In this document: positions 34,136-42,320 of the stretch, piece by piece
How positions within the stretch are numbered: position 1 is the stretch's first letter
How the letters are laid out: each line of letters starts with the position of its first letter
Origin: Streptomyces sp. NBC_01445
Lineage (GTDB): Bacteria > Actinomycetota > Actinomycetes > Streptomycetales > Streptomycetaceae
DNA length: 64,000 nucleotides
Reading direction: 5' to 3'
Assembly (NCBI RefSeq): GCF_035918235.1
Contig: NZ_CP109485.1
Coordinates: forward strand, 1,426,001 to 1,490,000
Position numbers and translations under genes: made by a program
The notes under the pieces: generated by a model
The model's database searches: none
What the model was told of the DNA's origin: nothing
The model's input: the letters and a program-made list of their open reading frames with translations, nothing else

Positions 34136-35218
34136 TCAGAAGTGGTAGTCGTCGATGTTCTTCCGGTCGAAGACGGTGGGCTTGCCGAGGTCGATCACAC
34201 CGTCCTTGCCGATGGTGAAGGTGCCCATGCCGCCGGCCTTGAAGGTCTCGCCCTCCTTGCCGGTGATCTGCCCGGAGGACAGCGCGACGGCGGTGCGGGC
34301 GGCGAGCTCGCCGAGCTTGGCCGGGTCCCACAGCTCGAAGCCCTCGACGGTGCCGTTCTTGACGTACTTGCGCATGTCGTTGGGGGTGCCGAGGCCGGTC
34401 AGGGCGACCTTGCCCTTGTACTTGGAGCCGGACAGGTACTGGGCGGCGGCCTTGATGCCGACGGTGGTCGGGGAGATGATCCCGGCGAGCTCGGGGTGTT
34501 CCTGGAGGAGGCCCTGGGTCTGCTGGAAGGACTGCTGGGCGTCGTCGTTGCCGTACGCGACCTTCACCAGCTTCATGTCCTTGTACTTGGGCTTCTTCAG
34601 CTCGTCCTTCATGAAGTCGATCCAGGTGTTCTGGTTCGTCGCGGTCTGCGCGGCGGACAGGATCGCGATGTCGCCCTTGTAGCCGATCTGTTCACCCAGG
34701 AGCTGGACCTGGGTGCGGCCGAGCGCCTCGGCGCTGGCCTGCGAGACGAACGCGTTACGGCACTCGGGCTTGGTGTCCGAGTCGTACGTGACGACCTTGA
34801 TGCCGTTCTTCATGGCCTGCTTGAGGGCGGTGCACAGGGCGCCGGGGTCCTGCGCCGAGACGGCCATGGCGTCGACCTGCTGCTGGGTGAGCGTGTTGAC
34901 GTAACTGACCTGCCCGCTGGTGTCGGTGGCGCTGTTGGGGCCGGTCTCCTTGTACGTCGAGCCGAGCTCGGTGACGGCCTTCTCGCCGCCCTTGTCGGCG
35001 GTCGTGAAGTACGGGTTGTTGACCTGCTTGGGCAGGAAGGCGACCTTCAGGCCCTTCTTGGTCGCGGCTCCCGGGTCGGCCTTGGCGTGGGAGGACGTGC
35101 CGGCGTCGTCGTCCTTCGCCGAGTCCTTGGTGGTGCCGCCGCACGCGGTGGCGGCGAGCGCGAGCGAGGTGACGGCGGCGAGCGCGAGGCAGGCTCGGCG
35201 GAGTGCGGGTGCGGACAT
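34136..35218 (-). CDS. rhaS: Rhamnose ABC importer, substrate-binding lipoprotein
   Basis: 360 aa from ATG 35218 with AAAGGGG upstream. Lipoprotein signal ending in ATACGG. Sugar-binding family (RbsB/RhaS-like): LKVAFLPKQVNNPYFTTADKGGEKA, then VNTLTQQQVDAMAVSAQDPGAL, VVTYDSD and GIISPTTVGIKAAAQYL, typical of RhaS. Captures L-rhamnose outside the membrane for the two permeases encoded directly upstream. Assignment to rhamnose rests on the family pattern plus the full rhamnose pathway next to it. Confidence 0.9.
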   Translation of the reverse strand: MSAPALRRACLALAAVTSLALAATACGGTTKDSAKDDDAGTSSHAKADPGAATKKGLKVAFLPKQVNNPYFTTADKGGEKAVTELGSTYKETGPNSATDTSGQVSYVNTLTQQQVDAMAVSAQDPGALCTALKQAMKNGIKVVTYDSDTKPECRNAFVSQASAEALGRTQVQLLGEQIGYKGDIAILSAAQTATNQNTWIDFMKDELKKPKYKDMKLVKVAYGNDDAQQSFQQTQGLLQEHPELAGIISPTTVGIKAAAQYLSGSKYKGKVALTGLGTPNDMRKYVKNGTVEGFELWDPAKLGELAARTAVALSSGQITGKEGETFKAGGMGTFTIGKDGVIDLGKPTVFDRKNIDDYHF

Positions 35219-35247
35219 CGTGGGCCCCTTTCGGGCGGTACGTGAGG

Positions 35248-36237
35248 TCAGTGCGAGGGGGTGGTGGCCTGGCGGCCCGCTCGGGCGGTCGCGAGCTGCC
35301 GGGCGACGCGGGGTCCGAGCACGGAGACGACGAGCAGGACGCCGGTGACGACGATCTGCGACTGGGCGGAGACATTGAGCAGGCTCATCGCGTTCTGGAG
35401 GGCGCCGAGCAGGAACACTCCGGCGATCGCGCCGCCGAGTGTGCCCTTGCCTCCGTCGAAGTCGATGCCGCCGAGCAGCACGGCGGCGACGACGGACAGT
35501 TCGAGCCCGGTGGCGTTGTCGTAGCGGGCGCTGGCGTAGTGCAGGGCCCAGAACACGCCGGTCAGGGAGGCCATGAGGCCGGTGGCGACGAACAGCCACA
35601 GCTTGTGGCGCCGGACGCGGATACCGGCGAAGCGCGCCGCCTCCTCGTTGGCACCGATCGCGAAGAGGGAGCGGCCGAACGGCGTCGCGTGCAGGATGAC
35701 GACCGCGATCGCGAGCAGCGCGAGGAAGGGCAGGAACGCGTACGGCAGGAAGGTGTCGCCGATGCGTCCCGCCGCGAAGTCCAGGTACTGCGAGGGGAAG
35801 TCGGTGACCGCGTCCGAGCCGAGGATGATCTGGGCGATGCCGCGGTAGGCGGCCATGGTGCCGATGGTCACGGCGAGGGAGGGCAGCCCGAGACGGGTCA
35901 CCAGGAGCCCGTTGACGAGCCCGCAGACGATGCCGAGGACGAGGCACAGCGGGATGATCGTCTCGATGGCCATGCCCGCGTTCCACAGGGAGCCCATCAC
36001 GGCCCCGGACAGGCCGGCCGTCGAGGCGACGGAGAGGTCGATCTCGCCGGCGACCACCAGGAGGGTCATCGGGAGCGCGATCAGCGCGATGGGCAGGGTG
36101 TTGCCGAGCAGGAACGACAGGTTGAGCGCGTTGCCGAAGCCGTCGACGAAGGAGAACGACGCCAGGAGCAGCACCACCAGGAGTGCGCCCACCACGGTGT
36201 CCCACCGGACGGCGCGGGCGAGGGGGAGATCAGCCAT
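35248..36237 (-). CDS. rhaQ: Rhamnose ABC importer permease
   Basis: 329 aa from ATG 36237. RbsC/AraH-like permease with 8-10 TM segments. Motifs: PMTLLVVAGEIDLSVASTAGLSGAVMG (substrate-path helix hallmark), VTIGTMAAYRGIAQIILG, and NEEAARFAGIRVRRHKLWLFV as the ATPase-coupling loop. Overlaps the other permease by 8 nt. Which of the pair corresponds to RhaP or RhaQ in characterised systems is arbitrary here. Confidence 0.88.
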   Translation of the reverse strand: MADLPLARAVRWDTVVGALLVVLLLASFSFVDGFGNALNLSFLLGNTLPIALIALPMTLLVVAGEIDLSVASTAGLSGAVMGSLWNAGMAIETIIPLCLVLGIVCGLVNGLLVTRLGLPSLAVTIGTMAAYRGIAQIILGSDAVTDFPSQYLDFAAGRIGDTFLPYAFLPFLALLAIAVVILHATPFGRSLFAIGANEEAARFAGIRVRRHKLWLFVATGLMASLTGVFWALHYASARYDNATGLELSVVAAVLLGGIDFDGGKGTLGGAIAGVFLLGALQNAMSLLNVSAQSQIVVTGVLLVVSVLGPRVARQLATARAGRQATTPSH

Positions 36238-37270
36238 GGCGGGCGTTCCTCTTCTTCAGTGCCTTCGCGACGCGCAGGGCGACGACCCGGTCGACGGCGA
36301 TGGCCAGGACCAGCAGGACGCCGTTGATCGCGAGCACCCACACCGAGCTGACGCCCAGGGCCGGCAGCACGCTGTTGATGGACGTCAGCAGGAGCGCGCC
36401 GAGGGCCGCGCCGTAGACGCTGCCGGAGCCGCCGGTGAAGGCGACGCCGCCGACCACGACGGCGCTGACGACGGTGAGTTCGTAGCCGTTGCCGGTGGCG
36501 GAGTCGACGTTGCCGAAGCGGGCCAGGTACAGGGCGCCCGCGAGCCCGGCGAGCGCCCCGCACGCGGTGTACGCGGCGAGGATCCGGCGGCGCACGGGGA
36601 TGCCCGCGAGGCGCGCGGCCTCCGGGTTGGAGCCGAGCGCGTACAGCTCGCGCCCGCCGCCGAAATGCCGCAGGTAGTACGCCACCGCGATCAGGACGGC
36701 GAGGGCGATCAGCGCGAGATACGGCACCGCGGAGATGCCGCCGGAGCCGAAGTCGACGTATCCGCCCGGCAGATCGGACGCGGTGATCTGCCGCGAGCCG
36801 ACCCAGATGGAGTCGATGCCGCGGATGACGTAGAGCGTGCCGAGGGTGACGACGAGGGCCGGTACCTGGCCGAGGCTGACGAGGGCACCGTTGAGGAGCC
36901 CGCAGCCGACGCCCAGGGCGACGGCGAGCGTGATCGCGACGACGGAGTTGCCGCCGCCGTGGAGGTAGTCACCGGCGGCGAAGGCGCTGATGCCGAGGGT
37001 CGAGCCGACGGACAGGTCGACGTTCCGCGTGATGACGACCAGCGCCTGCCCGGTGGCGACGAGGACGAGGATGGTGGCGTTGAGGAGCAGGTCCTTGATG
37101 CCCTGCTCCGAGAGGAACTCGCTGTTTCCGGCCTGGGTGACGCCGATCATCACCAGGAAGACGAGCAGGATGGCGAGTTCACGCATCTTGAAGACCCGGT
37201 CGACGAGCCGGGTACCGCCGGCCTTGTCGGGATCGACAGCGGGCGCGGGCGGCTGCGCGGTGACGGTCAT
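36230..37270 (-). CDS. rhaP: Rhamnose ABC importer permease
   Basis: 346 aa from ATG 37270. Same family as the neighbour: VVITRNVDLSVGSTLGISAF, VVTLGTLYVIRGID, coupling loop NPEAARLAGIPVRRRIL. A 30-residue cytoplasmic N-terminal tail precedes the first TM. Two different permeases imply a heterodimeric channel, as in the Rhizobium rhamnose importer. Confidence 0.88.
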   Translation of the reverse strand: MTVTAQPPAPAVDPDKAGGTRLVDRVFKMRELAILLVFLVMIGVTQAGNSEFLSEQGIKDLLLNATILVLVATGQALVVITRNVDLSVGSTLGISAFAAGDYLHGGGNSVVAITLAVALGVGCGLLNGALVSLGQVPALVVTLGTLYVIRGIDSIWVGSRQITASDLPGGYVDFGSGGISAVPYLALIALAVLIAVAYYLRHFGGGRELYALGSNPEAARLAGIPVRRRILAAYTACGALAGLAGALYLARFGNVDSATGNGYELTVVSAVVVGGVAFTGGSGSVYGAALGALLLTSINSVLPALGVSSVWVLAINGVLLVLAIAVDRVVALRVAKALKKRNARHG

Positions 37271-37310
37271 GGGGTCCTCCTTCCGGGGTTCGCTTCGCTC
37301 GGGCCACGCA

Positions 37311-38807
37311 TCACGCCGCCCTCCCCGTCGCCGCGGCCATCACGGACTCCTCCGTCGCCTCGGTACGCGGGATCTCCGCCGTGAGGCGGCCCTCGTGCAT
37401 GACGAGTACGCGGTCGGCCATGCCGAGGATCTCCGGCAGGTCTGACGAGATCATCAGCACCGCGACGCCGTCCGCGGCGAGTCCGGACAGCAGCCGGTGC
37501 ACCTCGGCCTTGGTGCCGACGTCGATGCCGCGCGTCGGCTCGTCGACGATCAGCACGCGGGGGCCGGTGGCGAGCCACTTGGCGAGGACGACCTTCTGCT
37601 GGTTGCCGCCGGACAGGGTGCCGACCGCGTCGGCGATCCGCGCGTACTTGACCTGGAGCTTCATGGCCCAGTCCAGTGAGCGGCTGCGCTCGGCCCCACG
37701 GTCCATGAGTCCGGCCCGCGCGGTCGTGCGCAACCCCGTGAGCCCGATGTTGCGTTCGATCGACATGCCCATCACGAGGCCCTGGGCGCGCCGGTCCTCG
37801 GGCACGAGGGCGAGTCCGGCGGCCATAGCGGTGCTCGGGGCGCCGTTGACGAGCGCGCGGCCGTCGACCTCGACGGTGCCCGCGTCCCGGCGGTCGATGC
37901 CGAAGACCGCCCGGGCGACCTCACTGCGACCGGCGCCGACGAGCCCCGCGAGGCCGACGATCTCGCCGCGCCGCACGTCGAACGACACGTCGGTGAAGAC
38001 GCCTTCGCGGGTGAGGCGGCGCACGCTCAGGGCGACCGCGCCGATGTCGGTTGCCTGCTTGGGGTAGAGCTCGTCGAGGTCGCGGCCGACCATGCGGCGT
38101 ACGAGATCGTCCTCGGTCAGGCCCTCGACGGGTTCGCTCGCGATCAGGGTCCCGTCGCGCAGCGTCGTGACGCGCTGGCAGAGCCCGAAGATCTCCTCCA
38201 GGCGGTGGGAGATGAAGAGGATGGCGGAGCCCTGTTCGCGCAGGGTGCGCACCACGGCGAAGAGGCGGGCCACTTCGCTGCCGGTGAGCGCGGCGGTCGG
38301 CTCGTCCATGATCAGGACCCGGGCGTCGAAGGAGAGCGCCTTGGCTATCTCGACGATCTGCTGGTCGGCGATGGACAGGCCGCGCGCGGGCTGCTCGGGG
38401 TCGAGGTCGACGCCGAGGCGCGCGAAGAGCGCGGCGGCCGCGGCGTTGACCGCCTTGTGGTCGATCCGGCCGAGGGAGCGGCGGGGCTGGCGCCCCATGA
38501 AGATGTTCTCGGCGACGGAGAGGTCCGGAAAGAGCGTGGGCTCCTGGTAGATGACCGCGATCCCGGCGTCGCGGGCGTCGGCGGGTCCGTGCAGGGTGAC
38601 GGGCTCGCCGTCGATGAGCACGGTGCCGGCGTCGGGCCGGTGGACCCCGGCGAGCGTCTTGATGAGGGTGGACTTCCCCGCGCCGTTCTCTCCGGCGAGG
38701 GCGTGTGCCTCTCCGGCGTGGAGCTGCAGGGACACGCCGTGGAGGGCGCGCACGGCACCGAAGGACTTGTCGAGTCCCTCTACGGCCAGGACGGGGGGCT
38801 CTCTCAT
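37311..38807 (-). CDS. rhaT: Rhamnose ABC importer, double ATPase
   Basis: About 498 aa from ATG 38807; an in-frame ATG at 38855 overlaps the operator and has no ribosome site. Two fused ABC ATPase domains, as in RbsA-type sugar importers. First domain: Walker [10 protein letters not shown], Walker [13 protein letters not shown]-loop [10 protein letters not shown]. Second domain: degenerate Walker A region (GLVGAGRSE), [15 protein letters not shown] signature and [13 protein letters not shown]. The first gene of the importer operon, behind a promoter and LacI operator at 38843-38898. Symbol follows Rhizobium usage for the rhamnose ATPase, not E. coli RhaT permease. Confidence 0.9.
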   Translation of the reverse strand: MREPPVLAVEGLDKSFGAVRALHGVSLQLHAGEAHALAGENGAGKSTLIKTLAGVHRPDAGTVLIDGEPVTLHGPADARDAGIAVIYQEPTLFPDLSVAENIFMGRQPRRSLGRIDHKAVNAAAAALFARLGVDLDPEQPARGLSIADQQIVEIAKALSFDARVLIMDEPTAALTGSEVARLFAVVRTLREQGSAILFISHRLEEIFGLCQRVTTLRDGTLIASEPVEGLTEDDLVRRMVGRDLDELYPKQATDIGAVALSVRRLTREGVFTDVSFDVRRGEIVGLAGLVGAGRSEVARAVFGIDRRDAGTVEVDGRALVNGAPSTAMAAGLALVPEDRRAQGLVMGMSIERNIGLTGLRTTARAGLMDRGAERSRSLDWAMKLQVKYARIADAVGTLSGGNQQKVVLAKWLATGPRVLIVDEPTRGIDVGTKAEVHRLLSGLAADGVAVLMISSDLPEILGMADRVLVMHEGRLTAEIPRTEATEESVMAAATGRAA

Positions 38808-38842
38808 GGGAATGGCACCGATCGGGTCTGAAGAGCTGACTA

Positions 38843-38854
38843 TGAAAGGTTTCA
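38843..38854. promoter_or_regulatory. LacI operator 1 (importer operon)
   Basis: TGAAAGGTTTCA, arms TGAAA/TTTCA. Lies 14 nt downstream of the -10 box of the importer promoter and 35 nt before the rhaT ATG. Confidence 0.7.
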
Positions 38855-38868
38855 AACAGATTGCACGG

Positions 38869-38898
38869 AAGCTAGCCCCGTACCAACAGCGGCGTCAA
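38869..38898 (-). promoter_or_regulatory. Promoter of rhamnose importer operon
   Basis: On the minus strand TTGACG (38898-38893), 18-nt spacer, TAGCTT (38874-38869). Confidence 0.65.
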
Positions 38899-38948
38899 TG
38901 GTGGGGACTTGGAAATCCGTCAACCCGTTGCGACGCTGCGGCAAACCC

Positions 38949-38977
38949 TTGACAGGCCACTTTCGTCACTCTAGCTT
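38949..38977 (+). promoter_or_regulatory. Promoter of first rhamnosidase gene
   Basis: TTGACA (38949-38954), 17-nt spacer, TAGCTT (38972-38977). The operator at 38985 begins exactly 7 nt after the -10. Confidence 0.7.
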
Positions 38978-38984
38978 CCCTCCC

Positions 38985-38996
38985 TGAAACGATTCA
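38985..38996. promoter_or_regulatory. LacI operator 2 (first rhamnosidase)
   Basis: TGAAACGATTCA; its reverse complement TGAATCGTTTCA is identical to the rhaI site at 45051-45062. Central CG is typical of LacI operators. Covers the expected transcription start. Confidence 0.75.
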
Positions 38997-39020
38997 TAGC
39001 CGAGTCGTATGGAGCCGAGT

Positions 39021-42000
39021 GTGATCAGCAGAAGACGACTGCTCAGCACGACCGCGACAGCCGCCCTGGGGACGGCCATCGCCTCCGCCGCACCGGGAGC
39101 CGCGCAGGCCGCGCCCGCCTCGGGAGCCGCCGCAGGGGCTCGGGCCGCGAAGGCCGTGCGCGTGAGCGCGCCCACCGTCGAGTACGTGAGCCACCCGCTC
39201 GGCCTCGACGTGCCGCATCCCAGGCTGAGTTGGCCCTTGGAGTCGGACGAACCGGGCCGGGCCCAAAGCGCCTATCAGATACGCGTCGCCACCACCGCGA
39301 GCCGCCTCGGCGACCCCGACGTGTGGGACAGCGGAAAGGTCGACTCCCCCGAGTCCACCCTCGTCCCCTACGCGGGCCCCGCCCTGGCCGCGCGTACCCG
39401 CTACTACTGGTCGGTCCGAATCTGGGACACCACGGGCCGGGCCTCCGAGTGGAGCGAGCCGTCCTGGTGGGAGACCGGTCTGACCGCCGCGTCGGACTGG
39501 TCGGCCCGGTGGATCGGCGCGCCCGCGGCGCTGATCGGGACGCCCGCGCTCGACGACGCCTCCTGGATCTGGTTCCCCGAGGGCGACCCGGCCGCCGGCG
39601 CCCCGGCGGGAACCCGCTACTTCCGCGGCCGTGCCGACGTACCCGAAGGCCTGACCCGGGCCCGCCTGGTGATGACCGCCGACGACGGCTACACCGCGTA
39701 CGTGAACGGCACCGAGGTGGCGCACGCCGACCCGGACGGCCCGGCGGAGAACTGGCGCCGCCCGGCCGTCGTCGACGTCACCGCCCAACTCCGCTCCGGT
39801 AGCGCCGTGCTGGCCGTCGCCGCCGTCAACGCCACGGACAGCCCCGCCGGCCTCCTCGGCCTCCTGGAGCTGACGACGGCGGACGGGGTGAAGACCTTCG
39901 CCACGGGCGCCGACTGGAAGGCCGCCGACCAGGAGCCCGCCGGTGACTGGAAGTCGGCCGGCTTCGACGACTCCTCGTGGAAGGCGGCGAAGGCGCTCGC
40001 GAAGTGGGGTTCGGGCCCGTGGGGCAAGGTCGCGCCGTCGCACTCCCCCGCCGCCCAGCTGCGCCACGAGTTCCGGCTCAAGGGCAGGTCCGTCGCGCGG
40101 GCGCGCCTCTACGCGTCGGCGCTCGGCCTGTACGAGGCCCACATCAACGGCGAGCGGGTCGGCGAGGACCGGCTCGCACCGGGCTGGACGGACTACCGCA
40201 AGCGCGTCCAGTACCAGACGTACGACGTGACGAAGCTGGTGAAATCCGGGGCCAACGCGCTCGGGGCGACCGTCGCCGCCGGCTGGTACGCCGGGAACAT
40301 CGCCTGGTTCGGTCCGCATCAGTACGGCGAACGGCCCGCGTTCCTGGCCCAGTTGGAGGTCACGTACACCGACGGTTCGACCGAGCGGGTGCTGTCCGGC
40401 ACGGACTGGCGCGCCTCGACCGGACCCGTCACCGAGGCCGACCTGATGGCGGGCGAGGAGTACGACGCGCGTCTGGAGACCGACGGCTGGACGCGCGCCG
40501 GGTTCGACGACTCCGGCTGGGTAGCGGCCGCCGCCGTCGACAAGGTGAGCGCGGCCCTCGTGGCCGAGGCGGGCGGCCCCACCCGCCTCGAACGCGACCT
40601 GCCCGCACGGAAGATGACCGAGCCGAAGCCCGGCGTGTTCGTCTACGACCTCGGCCAGAACATGGTCGGCGCGGTCCGCCTCACCGTCGCCGGGAAGGCC
40701 GGCACCACCGTGCGGCTGCGGCACGCCGAGGTCCTCAACCCGGACGGCACGATCTACACCGCCAACCTCCGGACGGCGAAGGCCACCGACACGTACACGC
40801 TCAAGGGCGGCGGCAAGGAGACCTACGAGCCGCGGTTCACCTTCCACGGCTTCCGCTACGTCGAGGTGACCGGCTACCCCGGCAAGCCGCCGCTCAACGC
40901 CGTCGTGGGGCGGGTCATCCACACGTCGGCGCCCTTCACCATGGACTTCTCGACGAACGTGCCGATGCTCAACCAGCTGCACCAGAACATCACTTGGGGG
41001 CAGCGCGGCAACTTCGTCTCCATCCCCACCGACACTCCGGCACGCGACGAGCGGCTCGGCTGGACCGGCGACATCAACGTCTTCGCGCCGACGGCCGCCT
41101 ACAACATGGAGTCGGCCCGCTTCCTCACCAAGTGGCTCGGCGACCTGCGCGACGGCCAGAGCGACGAGGGCGCCTTCACGAACGTGGCCCCCGACATGCC
41201 CGGCGTCGGCAACGGCGTCGCGGGCTGGGGCGACGCGGGCGTGACCGTCCCCTGGGCGCTGTACCAGGCGTACGGCGACACGCGCGTCCTCGAACAGTCC
41301 TGGGCGTCGATGCTGAAGTGGCTCGACTACCTGGAGAAGCACAGCAGCGGTTTCCTGCGCCCCGCCGAGGGCTTCGGCGACTGGCTCAACCTCCAGGACG
41401 AGACGCCCAAGGACGTCATCGGCACGGCCTACTTCGCCCACGCCGCCGACCTCGTCGCGCGGGCGGCGAAGGCGCTGGGCAAGGACCCGGCCCCGTACAC
41501 CTCGCTGTTCGGCAGTGTGCGTGACGCGTTCCGCGCGGCGTACGTCTCGGACGGCGGCAAGGTGAAGGGCGACACGCAGACCGCGTATGTGCTCGCGCTG
41601 TCGATGGACCTGCTCGCGGAGGCCGACCGGGGTCCCGCCGCCGACCGTCTCGTCGCTCTCATCAAGGCCAAGGACTGGCACCTGTCGACGGGGTTCCTCG
41701 GCACTCCGCGCCTGCTGCCGGTCCTCACCGCGGCCGGTCACACCGACGTCGCCTACCGGCTGCTCGTCCAGCGGTCGTTCCCCAGCTGGGGCTACCAGAT
41801 CGACAGGGGCGCGACGACGATGTGGGAGCGCTGGGACTCCATCAGGCCGGACGGCAGCTTCCAGGACGCCGGGATGAACTCGTTCAACCACTACGCGTAC
41901 GGCTCGGTCGGCGAGTGGATGTACGCGAACATCGCCGGTATCGCGCCGGCCGAGCCGGGCTTCCGCAAGATCCTCGTGCGGCCACGGCCCGGTGGCGGGA

Positions 42001-42236
42001 TCACGCGAGCGGAAGGGCGCTACGACTCCGTCCAGGGGCCGATCAGCACCAAGTGGTCGGTGGACTCCGACGGGTTCCGGCTCACGCTCACCGTGCCGGC
42101 CAACACGACCGCCGAGGTGTGGATCCCCGCTTCCGACGCGGCCGAGGTCGCCCACGGCGCGGCGAAGTTCCTCCGCATGGACGACGGGTGTGCCGTCTTC
42201 GCGGCGGCGTCCGGCACTCACCGCTTCTCCAACTGA
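39021..42236 (+). CDS. Alpha-L-rhamnosidase (GH78), Tat-exported
   Basis: About 1071 aa from GTG 39021, preferred because GGAG lies 6 nt before it; ATG 39009 is in frame but lacks a ribosome site. The leader ISRRRLLSTTATAALGTAIASAAPG is a Tat signal. Domain order fits multi-domain GH78: an Ig-like N-domain (SHPLGLDVPHPRLSWPLESDEPGRAQSAY), rhamnosidase N and beta-sandwich domains, and an (alpha/alpha)6 catalytic domain with DTPARDERLGWTGDINVF near residue 676, holding the general-acid region. A C-terminal beta-sandwich ends near RFSN. Releases terminal L-rhamnose from glycosides outside the cell, feeding the neighbouring importer. Confidence 0.92.
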   Translation: MISRRRLLSTTATAALGTAIASAAPGAAQAAPASGAAAGARAAKAVRVSAPTVEYVSHPLGLDVPHPRLSWPLESDEPGRAQSAYQIRVATTASRLGDPDVWDSGKVDSPESTLVPYAGPALAARTRYYWSVRIWDTTGRASEWSEPSWWETGLTAASDWSARWIGAPAALIGTPALDDASWIWFPEGDPAAGAPAGTRYFRGRADVPEGLTRARLVMTADDGYTAYVNGTEVAHADPDGPAENWRRPAVVDVTAQLRSGSAVLAVAAVNATDSPAGLLGLLELTTADGVKTFATGADWKAADQEPAGDWKSAGFDDSSWKAAKALAKWGSGPWGKVAPSHSPAAQLRHEFRLKGRSVARARLYASALGLYEAHINGERVGEDRLAPGWTDYRKRVQYQTYDVTKLVKSGANALGATVAAGWYAGNIAWFGPHQYGERPAFLAQLEVTYTDGSTERVLSGTDWRASTGPVTEADLMAGEEYDARLETDGWTRAGFDDSGWVAAAAVDKVSAALVAEAGGPTRLERDLPARKMTEPKPGVFVYDLGQNMVGAVRLTVAGKAGTTVRLRHAEVLNPDGTIYTANLRTAKATDTYTLKGGGKETYEPRFTFHGFRYVEVTGYPGKPPLNAVVGRVIHTSAPFTMDFSTNVPMLNQLHQNITWGQRGNFVSIPTDTPARDERLGWTGDINVFAPTAAYNMESARFLTKWLGDLRDGQSDEGAFTNVAPDMPGVGNGVAGWGDAGVTVPWALYQAYGDTRVLEQSWASMLKWLDYLEKHSSGFLRPAEGFGDWLNLQDETPKDVIGTAYFAHAADLVARAAKALGKDPAPYTSLFGSVRDAFRAAYVSDGGKVKGDTQTAYVLALSMDLLAEADRGPAADRLVALIKAKDWHLSTGFLGTPRLLPVLTAAGHTDVAYRLLVQRSFPSWGYQIDRGATTMWERWDSIRPDGSFQDAGMNSFNHYAYGSVGEWMYANIAGIAPAEPGFRKILVRPRPGGGITRAEGRYDSVQGPISTKWSVDSDGFRLTLTVPANTTAEVWIPASDAAEVAHGAAKFLRMDDGCAVFAAASGTHRFSN

Positions 42237-42266
42237 CGTACCGCGAGGCCCAGATGAGCCCATGCC

Positions 42267-42278
42267 TAAATCGATTCA
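42267..42278. promoter_or_regulatory. LacI operator 3 (second rhamnosidase)
   Basis: TAAATCGATTCA differs from the perfect palindrome TGAATCGATTCA at one base. Only 30 nt after the upstream stop; no convincing promoter precedes it, so it may act as a weaker or roadblock site. Confidence 0.55.
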
Positions 42279-42320
42279 CTCCTGCCCGGTCCCGGTGCGG
42301 GCAGACGGAGGCACACAGAC

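Noticed and set aside
38994..42263. 1089-aa minus-strand frame opposite the rhamnosidase
   Set aside because: Arg/Gly/Val-rich with no domain, fully antisense to a well-supported GH78 gene.
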